Of a stretch of DNA of 64,000 nucleotides, positions 46,153 to 54,209 are shown in pieces (positions within the stretch are counted from its first letter, which is position 1; each line of letters starts with the position of its first letter). A program made the position numbers and the translations under genes. A model generated the notes under the pieces. It did not search any database, was not told where the DNA came from, and was given only the letters and a program-made list of their open reading frames with translations. The DNA comes from Alcanivorax nanhaiticus (GTDB lineage Bacteria; Pseudomonadota; Gammaproteobacteria; Pseudomonadales; Alcanivoracaceae), in NCBI RefSeq assembly GCF_000756665.1, contig NZ_ARXV01000010.1, forward strand, positions 1 to 64,000, read 5' to 3'.

Positions 46153-47401
46153 CATACACCGGCAACCGAGCACAAATCTCCTTCACCTTCCCTTTAACAC
46201 TCTCAATCACAGACTCATCGCCCATGTTGTCGAGGATGTCACAGATCCAGCCGGCCAGTTCCTTGGCGTCGGCTTCAACGAAGCCACGGCGGGTGATGGA
46301 CGGGGAGCCGATGCGCAGGCCGGAGGTGACGAACGGGGAACGCGGGTCGTTGGGAACGGCGTTCTTGTTCACGGTGATGAAGGCACGGCCCAGGGCGGCG
46401 TCAGCATCTTTACCGGTGATGTCCTGCTTGATCAGGCTGAGCAGGAACAGGTGGTTCTCGGTGCCGTTGGAGACCACGTCGAAACCGCGCTCGATGAACA
46501 CGCTGGCCATGGCCTGGGCATTCTTCACTACCTGCTGCTGGTAGCCTTTAAAGTCCGCCTGCATGGCTTCCTTGAAGCAAATCGCCTTGGCGGCAATCAC
46601 GTGCTCCAGCGGGCCACCCTGGCCACCGGGGAATACCGCAGAGTTGATCTTCTTCTGAATTTCTTCGTTGGCCTTGCCCATGATCAGACCACCACGGGGA
46701 CCGCCCAGGGTCTTGTGGGTGGTGGTGGTGGTGATGTCGGCAATGCCTACCGGGCTCGGGTATACGCCAGCGGCAACCAGACCGGCCACGTGGGCCATGT
46801 CCACCAGCAGGATCGCGCCCACTTCGTCAGCGATATCACGGAAACGCTGCCAGTCCACTACCTGGGAGTAGGCAGAGAAACCCGCCACGATCATTTTCGG
46901 TTTGTGCTCGCGAGCCAGGCTTTCCACCTGCTCGTAATCGATCAGGCCGGTCTCGGTGTCCAGACCGTACTGAACCGCGTTGTAGGTCTTGCCGGAGAAG
47001 TTCGGCTTGGCACCGTGGGTCAGGTGACCACCGGCGTCCAGGCTCATGCCCAGCACGGTGTCGCCAGCCTGCAACATGGCCATGTAAACGGCAGCGTTGG
47101 CCTGGGAACCGGAGTGCGGCTGCACGTTGGCCCAGTCGGCGCCGAACAGCTCACAGGCACGGTCGATGGCCAGTTGCTCCACCACGTCCACGTTTTCACA
47201 GCCACCGTAGTAGCGCTTGCCGGGGTAGCCTTCCGCGTACTTGTTGGTCAGCACGGAGCCCTGGGCTTCCATGACCCGCGGGGAGGCATAGTTTTCAGAA
47301 GCGATCAGTTCGATGTGCTCTTCCTGACGGACTTCCTCGGCCTCGATGGCCGCCTGGATTTCCGGATCGAACTCGGCAATGGACATGGATTTCGGGAACA
47401 T
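46145..47401 (-). CDS. glyA: Serine hydroxymethyltransferase
   Basis: This 418-residue PLP enzyme interconverts serine and glycine and charges tetrahydrofolate. The PLP lysine is in [14 protein letters not shown], and [20 protein letters not shown] is the family N-terminal signature. Length is normal. The stop TAA lies in the heptamer arm of element h. glyA next to nrdR is a common gammaproteobacterial order. Confidence 0.97.
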   Translation of the reverse strand: MFPKSMSIAEFDPEIQAAIEAEEVRQEEHIELIASENYASPRVMEAQGSVLTNKYAEGYPGKRYYGGCENVDVVEQLAIDRACELFGADWANVQPHSGSQANAAVYMAMLQAGDTVLGMSLDAGGHLTHGAKPNFSGKTYNAVQYGLDTETGLIDYEQVESLAREHKPKMIVAGFSAYSQVVDWQRFRDIADEVGAILLVDMAHVAGLVAAGVYPSPVGIADITTTTTHKTLGGPRGGLIMGKANEEIQKKINSAVFPGGQGGPLEHVIAAKAICFKEAMQADFKGYQQQVVKNAQAMASVFIERGFDVVSNGTENHLFLLSLIKQDITGKDADAALGRAFITVNKNAVPNDPRSPFVTSGLRIGSPSITRRGFVEADAKELAGWICDILDNMGDESVIESVKGKVKEICARLPVYER

Positions 47402-47656
47402 GGGCTAACCCTGCGCAATATTTGGTGGATTCGAGGGCGCGTATTCTAACCAAAACTGCCGCTAAAGACACATGAAGACGCCTCAAGGGAACCCATCAGT
47501 CGCCTCATGCCCCAGAACCCGGCCAAATCGCCCGGTTCCGGGGCCTGCGGCCTTTTACTCGAAGGCGGTTTCCGTTAGCTTAGGCGCCATTCCGCCGGGG
47601 TCGGCCTCTATCATCACGCCAACCCCGCACACTTAACGACACTGCGGTCGGAGTTT
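47402..47656. other. Divergent region between glyA and ettA
   Basis: No gene is present. An imperfect hairpin (CCCCAGAACC with GGTTCCGGGG, 47510-47543) and GGCC-TGC-GGCC followed by TTTT (about 47543-47556) are visible. Promoters were not resolved. Confidence 0.35.
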
Positions 47657-49324
47657 ATGAGCCAGTACATCTTCACCATGGATCGGGTGGGCAAGGTTGT
47701 CCCGCCCAAGAAGCACATCCTGAAAGACATTTCCCTGTCCTTCTTCCCCGGCGCCAAGATTGGCGTGCTGGGTTTGAACGGCTCCGGTAAATCCACCCTG
47801 CTCAAGATCATGGCCGGTGTGGACAAGGATTTCCTTGGTGAGGCGCGACCCCAGGCTGGCACCAAGATCGGCTACCTGCCTCAGGAGCCGGAGCTGGATC
47901 CTGAGAAGAATGTCCGCGAAATCGTCGAAGAGGCCCTGTCCGAGATTCTCGATGCCCAGAAGCGCCTGGAAGAGGTCTATGCGGCCTACGCCGAAGAAGA
48001 CGCCGACTTCGACAAGCTGGCCGCCGAGCAGGCCAAGCTGGAAGCCATTATCGAAACCAGCGACGCCCACAATCTTGAGCGCAAGCTGGAGATCGCTGCC
48101 GACGCCCTGCGTCTGCCGCCCTGGGAAGCCAGTGTCAAACACCTGTCCGGGGGGGAGCGCCGCCGGGTGGCCCTGTGCCGCCTGATTATGAGCGCCCCGG
48201 ACATGCTGCTGCTGGACGAACCCACCAACCACCTGGATGCGGAATCCGTGGCCTGGCTGGAGCGCTTCCTGCACGAATTCCCCGGCACCGTGGTGGCAGT
48301 CACCCACGACCGTTACTTCCTCGACAACTCCTGTGAGTGGATCCTGGAACTGGACCGCGGTGAAGGTATTCCGTGGAAAGGCAACTACTCCTCCTGGCTG
48401 GAGCAGAAAGAGCAGCGTCTCGAGCAGGAAGCCAAGAGCGAATCTGCCCACCGCAAGACGGTGGAAAAGGAACTGGAGTGGGTGCGCCAGAACCCGAAAG
48501 GCCGCCGCGCCAAGAACAAGGCCCGTGTGGCCGCGTTCGAGGAACTGGCCAGCCAGGAATTCCAGAAACGCAACGAAACCCAGGAGCTATACATCCCGCC
48601 GGGTGAGCGTCTCGGTGAGCAGGTGTTCGAGCTGAATGGCGTGGCCAAGGAATTCGACCACAAGCTGCTCTATGAAGACCTGAGCTTCAAGGTGCCGCGC
48701 GGTGCCATCGTCGGCATCATCGGCCCCAACGGTGCCGGTAAGACCACCCTGTTCCGCATGCTGGCCGGCCAGGAAACTCCGGACAAAGGCGAAATCACCA
48801 CCGGTGAAACCGTTCAGATGGCCTATGTGGACCAGAGCCGCGAAGACCTGGAAGGCAAGAAGACCGTGTGGGAAGAAGTGTCCGACGGTAACGACATCCT
48901 GCGCATCGGCAACTACGAAGTCCCCAGCCGCGCCTATCTGGGCCGCTTCAACTTCAAGGGTGGCGACCAGCAGAAGCGCGTGGGCGATCTGTCCGGTGGT
49001 GAACGCAACCGTCTGCACCTGGCCAAACTGCTCAAGCAGGGAGCCAACGTGCTGCTCCTCGATGAGCCCACCAACGACCTGGATGTGGAAACCCTGCGGG
49101 CACTGGAAGAAGCGCTACTGGCGTTCCCCGGCTGTGCCATCGTGATCTCGCACGATCGCTGGTTCCTGGATCGTGTCGCTACGCATATTCTTTCTTTTGA
49201 AGGAGATGCTAAAGTAGAGTGGTTTGAAGGCTCTTATACCGAGTATGAAGAGTACAAGCGCAAGCAGCTGGGTGACGAAGCCCTGCAACCCAAGCGTATG
49301 AAGTACAAACGGATCGACGTCTGA
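47657..49324 (+). CDS. ettA: Energy-dependent translational throttle protein EttA
   Basis: This 555-residue ABC-F ATPase binds the ribosomal E site and gates the first steps of translation by ADP/ATP ratio. It has two ABC domains: Walker [10 protein letters not shown] with LSGGERRR, and GPNGAGKTT with LSGGERNR. Between them is the basic linker ([14 protein letters not shown]). [19 protein letters not shown] is the EttA start. A GC hairpin and heptamer tract follow the stop. Confidence 0.96.
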   Translation: MSQYIFTMDRVGKVVPPKKHILKDISLSFFPGAKIGVLGLNGSGKSTLLKIMAGVDKDFLGEARPQAGTKIGYLPQEPELDPEKNVREIVEEALSEILDAQKRLEEVYAAYAEEDADFDKLAAEQAKLEAIIETSDAHNLERKLEIAADALRLPPWEASVKHLSGGERRRVALCRLIMSAPDMLLLDEPTNHLDAESVAWLERFLHEFPGTVVAVTHDRYFLDNSCEWILELDRGEGIPWKGNYSSWLEQKEQRLEQEAKSESAHRKTVEKELEWVRQNPKGRRAKNKARVAAFEELASQEFQKRNETQELYIPPGERLGEQVFELNGVAKEFDHKLLYEDLSFKVPRGAIVGIIGPNGAGKTTLFRMLAGQETPDKGEITTGETVQMAYVDQSREDLEGKKTVWEEVSDGNDILRIGNYEVPSRAYLGRFNFKGGDQQKRVGDLSGGERNRLHLAKLLKQGANVLLLDEPTNDLDVETLRALEEALLAFPGCAIVISHDRWFLDRVATHILSFEGDAKVEWFEGSYTEYEEYKRKQLGDEALQPKRMKYKRIDV

Positions 49325-49336
49325 CCCGTTGCGGCC

Positions 49337-49403
49337 GCCCCGGCAGCCGTAGCCGGGGCAGACCGCAAGCCAGCATCCGTTGGCAGTAGTCCGTTGCCAG
49401 TAA
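49337..49403. repeat. Hairpin plus heptamer tract n
   Basis: GCCCCGGC pairs with GCCGGGGC (49337-49359). It is followed by TCCGTTG GCAGTAG TCCGTTG CCAGTAA (49376-49403), a 7-nt period tract immediately before the pilZ RBS. No opposite arm is clear. Confidence 0.5.
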
Positions 49404-49415
49404 AAGGAAACGCTG

Positions 49416-49775
49416 ATGAGCGAACGGCGCCGGGTTAATCGCATTGAATTTGATGGCGAAGCAACCCTGATCTTCCAACAAGACAGTTTCCCTGTGGAGC
49501 TGCAGGATCTGTCTGTTCTGGGCGCCCGCGTCCATAGTGAAACGCCGCTGGCCCTGCCGGACGCCTCTCCGGTATCACTCAAGATCATCCTCGAAGATTC
49601 TGATATCGCACTGACCTTGCCTGGCCGCGTCAAACGCCAGGAAGGGCGGGATATCGGCATCATGTTCGAAAAGCCCTCCGTGGACGACATGCAGCACCTG
49701 CGTCGTCTGGTCATGTTGAACGACGGCGACGAAGGTGACGACAACCCCGCCAGCCTGCTGAGCCCGGAGCACTGA
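49416..49775 (+). CDS. PilZ-domain protein
   Basis: This 119-residue single-domain PilZ protein has the c-di-GMP-binding residues RRRVNR at the N-terminus and DLSVLGAR (D-x-S-x-x-G) further on. It is followed by an ECF sigma gene with only 3 bp between, so they are probably co-transcribed. It could report c-di-GMP to this small regulon. Confidence 0.88.
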   Translation: MSERRRVNRIEFDGEATLIFQQDSFPVELQDLSVLGARVHSETPLALPDASPVSLKIILEDSDIALTLPGRVKRQEGRDIGIMFEKPSVDDMQHLRRLVMLNDGDEGDDNPASLLSPEH

Positions 49776-49778
49776 TTC

Positions 49779-50381
49779 TTGGAGCTGGATGGGCCGCAGT
49801 TTATAGCCAAGTTGAAGCAGGGAGACCGAGCCGCTTTCGGGCAATTGGTGAAACACCATCATGGCTACTTGCTGGCCACCGCCCGCTCCTTGCTCTCCCC
49901 TGCTGATGCCGAAGAAGCCGTTCAGGATGCCTGGATCTCAGCGCATCGCGCCATCGGCAAATTTGAAGGACGCAGCCAACTGCGTACCTGGCTAACCCGG
50001 ATCGTTATCAATCAGGCCCGCATGATGCTGCGCAAGCAAGGGCGCGAAATCCAGTTTGATCCTACCGATGATAGTGACCCTCTCGCCCACCGCTTTCGTG
50101 ATGGGGGGCACTGGGAACAGGGGCCGCAGCAGTGGGATCTGGGCGGCCCCGATTCGCTACTCACCCGCGATGAACTCCGTCATTGCATGGCCAAATGTCT
50201 GGACAGCATGCCAGAAAACCAGCGCTTGGTACTGGAGCTGCGCGACATGCAGGGCATGGACTTTGATGCCATCTGTAACATGCTGGACATCAGCGCATCC
50301 AATGTTCGAGTCCTGCTTCATCGGGCCAGGGCCCGACTATTTGAGCTGGTGGATCATTTTCAGGAGACAGGCGAGTGCTGA
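49779..50381 (+). CDS. ECF-type RNA polymerase sigma factor
   Basis: This 200-residue sigma factor has region 2 (about residues 15-85, LLSPADAEEAVQDAWISAHRAIGKFEGRSQLRTWL) and region 4 (about 130-190, LDSMPENQRLVLELRDMQGMDFDAICNMLDISASNVRVLLHRAR). The acidic linker of about 40 residues is longer than usual. The start is a TTG at 49779 with GGAG upstream; no ATG is in range. Its end overlaps the zinc-finger gene. Confidence 0.87.
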   Translation: MELDGPQFIAKLKQGDRAAFGQLVKHHHGYLLATARSLLSPADAEEAVQDAWISAHRAIGKFEGRSQLRTWLTRIVINQARMMLRKQGREIQFDPTDDSDPLAHRFRDGGHWEQGPQQWDLGGPDSLLTRDELRHCMAKCLDSMPENQRLVLELRDMQGMDFDAICNMLDISASNVRVLLHRARARLFELVDHFQETGEC

Positions 50382-50605
50382 AATGCAAAGAGGTAGTCGA
50401 TAGGGCCGACGCCCTGGTGGACGGCACGCCGCTAAGCTGGCGAGAGCATTTCGCCCTGCGCATGCATCTGCTGATGTGCCACCACTGTCGGCGCTATGTT
50501 CGCCAGCTGCATGCGCTGGTGACATCACTTAATGGTAAAAATACGCCTCCTGCCAGCGATGAGCAGGTGCAAGGCATCCTGGATAAGCTGGATCACGAGC
50601 ACTGA
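50375..50605 (+). CDS. Zinc-binding anti-sigma factor (zf-HC2)
   Basis: This 76-residue protein has the ZAS motif His31-x3-Cys35-x2-Cys38 (HLLMCHHC) plus Cys4. It starts with GTG at 50375 overlapping the sigma stop by 7 bp, with AGGAG upstream, a strong sign of a cognate pair. It has no membrane helix, so it is a cytoplasmic, possibly redox-sensing, anti-sigma factor. Confidence 0.85.
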   Translation: MLKCKEVVDRADALVDGTPLSWREHFALRMHLLMCHHCRRYVRQLHALVTSLNGKNTPPASDEQVQGILDKLDHEH

Positions 50606-50760
50606 CTCACGCGCTCTTCACCTTGGCTGACCGCTACTACGCCTGCTTTGCAATTTTTATCATCCCCACCAAACACTCGGCCCCCTAGAATGGCTGTGGT
50701 GTGTTGAGCTGGCGACTGACGAGCCCGATTCGAGACCACGACGAATTTCTGGAGAACCCA

Positions 50761-51801
50761 ATGCGTAACGATGTCCAGGACTACTACGGCAAGCAACTGC
50801 AATCCAGCGAGGACCTGCAGACCAATGCCTGTTGCGACCAGGAACCTCCGGAACATTTAAAACCGTTGCTGGCGCAGCTGCATGATGAAGTGGTCATGCG
50901 CTACTACGGCTGCGGGCTGGTGGCCCCTGAGCAACTAAGCGGCATGCGCATTCTGGATCTTGGCAGCGGCTCGGGTCGTGATGTGTATCTCCTGTCGGCC
51001 CTGGTGGGTGAACAGGGCGAAGTGGTGGGCGTAGACATGACCGACGAACAGCTGGATGTGGCGCGTCGTCATCAGGGTTACCACCGCGACCTGTTCGGCT
51101 ACGCCAACAGTAATGTACGCTTCCTGAAAGGCTACATTGAAGAACTGGACAACCTGGATCTGCAGGACGGTTATTTCGACATCATCATCTCCAACTGCGT
51201 CATCAATCTGAGCACCGACAAGGCCAAGGTCCTAAGGGATGTAAAGCGGCTGCTCAAACCCGGTGGCGAATTCTACTTTTCCGATGTGTATGCAGATCGA
51301 AGGGTGCCGGGCGCGCTGGTGAATGATCCCGTGCTGTATGGCGAATGCCTTTCAGGGGCCCTGTACTGGAATGACTTCATCAATCTGGGCAAGCGCAGCG
51401 GGTTCGCCGACCCACGCCTGGTCGAGTCTCGTCGTCTGACCATCGAGAATCCAGCCATCGAGAAAAAACTCGGCAACATCCGTTTCTACTCTGCCACCTA
51501 CCGGCTGTTCAACATCGACGCCCTGGAACCCGCCTGCGAAGACTACGGCCAGGCAGTCATTTACAAAGGCTCCCTGGAAAACTGCCCGCATGCATTCATG
51601 CTCGATGACCACCACATCATCGAAACCGGCAAGGTGTTCCCGGTATGCGGCAACACCTGGCTGATGCTGGAGAAAAGTCGTTTTGCGGAACACTTCGACT
51701 TTATCGGTAACTTCGATACCCACTACGGCATCTTCGAAGGTTGCGGATTGAATGTGCCTTTTGAAGATAACGAGCAAGCCGGCGCGGCAAGCTGCTGCTA
51801 G
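50761..51801 (+). CDS. arsM: Arsenite S-adenosylmethyltransferase ArsM
   Basis: This 346-residue SAM-dependent enzyme methylates As(III) to volatile or less toxic species. SAM motif I is DLGSGSGRD (66-74). Conserved cysteines fit the family at Cys24/25, Cys51, Cys146 (SNCVINL) and Cys196 (GECLSGALYW); the 146-196 spacing equals the 174-224 spacing of the algal enzyme. The protein ends SCC. The ATG at 50761 has CTGGAG upstream. No arsR is adjacent, so control is unclear. Confidence 0.93.
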   Translation: MRNDVQDYYGKQLQSSEDLQTNACCDQEPPEHLKPLLAQLHDEVVMRYYGCGLVAPEQLSGMRILDLGSGSGRDVYLLSALVGEQGEVVGVDMTDEQLDVARRHQGYHRDLFGYANSNVRFLKGYIEELDNLDLQDGYFDIIISNCVINLSTDKAKVLRDVKRLLKPGGEFYFSDVYADRRVPGALVNDPVLYGECLSGALYWNDFINLGKRSGFADPRLVESRRLTIENPAIEKKLGNIRFYSATYRLFNIDALEPACEDYGQAVIYKGSLENCPHAFMLDDHHIIETGKVFPVCGNTWLMLEKSRFAEHFDFIGNFDTHYGIFEGCGLNVPFEDNEQAGAASCC

Positions 51802-51805
51802 GAAC

Positions 51806-51904
51806 AAAGTAGCGAGGTACGAGTTGCGATTTTCGAAAGGCAAAACCCTGAAGGGCCGCGCTTTTGATCTTCGTAACTCGTTACTCGTACCTCGCAACTC
51901 AAAC
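51806..51904. repeat. Heptamer-arm element i (CGTAACT/CGAAACT type)
   Basis: The left arm AAGTAGC GAGGTAC GAGTTGC (51807-51827) is the inverse of the right arm CTCGTTA CTCGTAC CTCGCAA (51877-51897). The core repeats, inverted, the 21-nt hairpin segment of tract b (12175-12195). Confidence 0.75.
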
Positions 51905-51966
51905 ACCCGGCCAGCATGATCGCCTTCACAACCCACTGGCACTGGAACACGAACCAAGGACGCCCA

Positions 51967-54111
51967 ATGAACATCAAAAAAGCGCTGTTGTTTAGCCTCA
52001 TCGCCGCGCTCATTGCCTGCTACTTTATTTTCGATCTGGGTCAGTTCTTCAGCCTTGCTTATCTTAAGGAGCAGCAGGGTGCCTTTGATACGCTGTACAC
52101 CGACAAACCCACCTTGGTACTCGGGGCTTTCTTTGCCGTATATGTGGCGGTTACCGCGCTGAGCCTGCCCGGTGCTGCCATCATGACCCTGGCCGCCGGT
52201 GCCTTGTTCGGCTTCTGGGTGGCGCTGGTGCTGGTGTCATTTGCCTCATCCATTGGTGCCACCCTGGCGTTTCTGGCGTCCCGGTTCCTGTTCCAGGATA
52301 CGGTGCAGGAACGCTTCGGCGAACGCCTGAAAAAAATTAACCAGGGAGTCGAAAAGGAAGGGGCGTTCTATCTTTTCACGCTGCGCCTTGTGCCAGCCTT
52401 TCCGTTCTTTGTCATCAACCTGGTCATGGGCCTGACCCCCATCAAGACCCGCACCTTCTACTGGGTCAGCCAGGTGGGCATGCTCGCTGGCACCGCCGTG
52501 TATGTGAATGCCGGCACCCAGCTGGGCCAGTTGGAAAGTCTGGGCGGCCTGCTCTCCCCGCAACTGCTGGGCGCCTTTGTGTTGCTGGGTATCTTCCCGT
52601 GGATTGCCAAAGGAATCATGGCGCGCCTGCAAGCTCGGAAGATCTACAAAGGCTGGAAAAAACCCAAACACTTTGACCGCAACCTGATCGTTATCGGCGC
52701 TGGTTCCGCCGGGCTGGTGAGTGCCTATATTGCTGCCATGGTGAAAGCAAAAGTCACCCTTGTCGAAAAACACAGAATGGGCGGCGACTGTCTGAATACC
52801 GGCTGTGTGCCATCCAAGGCCCTGATCAAGAGCGCCCGTGTCGCCTACCACGACAGACAGGCGGACAAGTACGGCTTCGACAGCATCAAGAGTGACTTTG
52901 TATTTGGCAAACTGATGCAGCGCGTACACCAGGTTATCGATAAGATCGAACCCCACGACTCGGTGGAACGCTACACCGATCTGGGCGTGGATTGCCGCCA
53001 GGGCGAAGCGCGCATCGTGTCTCCCTGGACAGTGGAAATCCGCAACGGCGACCAGCTGGAAACGCTCACCGCCCGCAGCATCATCATCGCCTCCGGCGCC
53101 CGTCCCTTCGTGCCGCCAATTCCCGGCATCGAGGACATGGACATCCTCACCTCCGACAATCTATGGGAACTTCAGGAGCTACCTAAACGCCTGCTGGTAC
53201 TGGGCGGCGGCCCTATCGGTTGCGAGCTGGCGCAGACCTTTGCCCGGCTGGGCAGCGAAGTGACCCAGGTGGAAATGCTACCGCGCCTGATGATTCGCGA
53301 AGACGAAGAAGCCAGCGAGATTGTCACCCACTCCCTGAGGGAAAGCGGCGTACAGGTACTCACCGGCCACAAGGCGGTTCGCTTCAGCCATGAAGACGGT
53401 GAGAAGGTGCTTTTTGTGGAGAATGACGATCAGGAAACCGCCCTGCCCTTCGATCAGGTGCTGGTGGCGGTTGGGCGCAAGGCCAATACCGATAATCTTG
53501 GACTGGAGGATCTCCAGCTACCCACCGCCCCCAACGGCACCATCCAGACCAACGACCTGTTGCAAAGCCGCTACCCGAATATCTACGCCTGCGGCGATGT
53601 GGCCGGCCCCTATCAATTCACCCATACTGCCTCACATCAGGCTTGGTATGCCTCAGTCAATGCCCTGTTTGGCTTTCTGAAGTCCTTCAAGGTTGATTAC
53701 CGGGTTATCCCCTGGTGCACCTTCACTGATCCGGAAGTGGCACGCGTTGGCATCAATGAACAGGAAGCGATCGAACAGGGCATCGAACATGACGTGACCC
53801 GCTACGGCATTGACGATCTTGACCGCGCCATCGCCGACAGCGCTGCCGAGGGCTATGTGAAAGTCATCACCGCCAAAGACACTGACAAGATTCTCGGCGT
53901 CACCATTGTCGGCCAGCATGCCGGTGAGCTGATTGCCGAATATGTGCTGGCCATGAAGCATGGCCTTGGCCTCAACAAGATCCTTGGCACGATTCACATC
54001 TACCCCACCATGGCGGAAGCCAACAAATTCGCCGCTGGCGAATGGAAGAAGGCCCGCAAGCCGGAAGGGCTGTTGCGCTGGGTGGAAAAACTGCACGCAT
54101 GGCGGCGCTAG
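51967..54111 (+). CDS. Fusion of DedA/TVP38 membrane domain with a mercuric-reductase-like flavoprotein
   Basis: This 714-residue protein has two parts. Residues 1-230 form a TVP38/DedA (VTT) membrane domain (LSLPGAAIMTLAAGALFGFW and RLVPAFPFFVINLVMGLTPI). Residues 235-714 form a class-I pyridine nucleotide-disulfide oxidoreductase with IGAGSAGL, the redox pair Cys275/Cys280 (GGDCLNTGCVPSK) and the C-terminal HIYPTMAEA. No extra mercury-binding cysteines are seen, so it may not be MerA. The ATG at 51967 gives a clean membrane start. It follows arsM and a heptamer element, which may hint at a detoxification role. Confidence 0.9.
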   Translation: MNIKKALLFSLIAALIACYFIFDLGQFFSLAYLKEQQGAFDTLYTDKPTLVLGAFFAVYVAVTALSLPGAAIMTLAAGALFGFWVALVLVSFASSIGATLAFLASRFLFQDTVQERFGERLKKINQGVEKEGAFYLFTLRLVPAFPFFVINLVMGLTPIKTRTFYWVSQVGMLAGTAVYVNAGTQLGQLESLGGLLSPQLLGAFVLLGIFPWIAKGIMARLQARKIYKGWKKPKHFDRNLIVIGAGSAGLVSAYIAAMVKAKVTLVEKHRMGGDCLNTGCVPSKALIKSARVAYHDRQADKYGFDSIKSDFVFGKLMQRVHQVIDKIEPHDSVERYTDLGVDCRQGEARIVSPWTVEIRNGDQLETLTARSIIIASGARPFVPPIPGIEDMDILTSDNLWELQELPKRLLVLGGGPIGCELAQTFARLGSEVTQVEMLPRLMIREDEEASEIVTHSLRESGVQVLTGHKAVRFSHEDGEKVLFVENDDQETALPFDQVLVAVGRKANTDNLGLEDLQLPTAPNGTIQTNDLLQSRYPNIYACGDVAGPYQFTHTASHQAWYASVNALFGFLKSFKVDYRVIPWCTFTDPEVARVGINEQEAIEQGIEHDVTRYGIDDLDRAIADSAAEGYVKVITAKDTDKILGVTIVGQHAGELIAEYVLAMKHGLGLNKILGTIHIYPTMAEANKFAAGEWKKARKPEGLLRWVEKLHAWRR

Positions 54112-54136
54112 CAAGAAGGACCGAACATCGGTCATA

Positions 54137-54165
54137 TTGACAATCATTATCATTAGCACTACCGT
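54137..54165 (+). promoter_or_regulatory. Fur box overlapping the promoter of the TonB receptor
   Basis: TTGACA (54137-54142) and a weak TACCGT 17 nt later form a promoter. The segment TGACAATCATTATCATTAG (54138-54156) matches the Fur consensus on its inverse strand (TAATGATAATGATT), so iron repression is expected. Confidence 0.8.
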
Positions 54166-54209
54166 GCACGGCCAATTACATTCCTTACAATCGTACTGGG
54201 AGAATTGCC

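Noticed and set aside
45971..47449. 492-codon plus-strand frame
   Set aside because: Antisense to glyA and the four-helix-bundle gene; no domain.
51967..54111. Mercuric reductase (MerA) label for the fusion protein
   Set aside because: It has the redox pair but no N-terminal heavy-metal domain and no C-terminal cysteine pair, and no mer genes are nearby.
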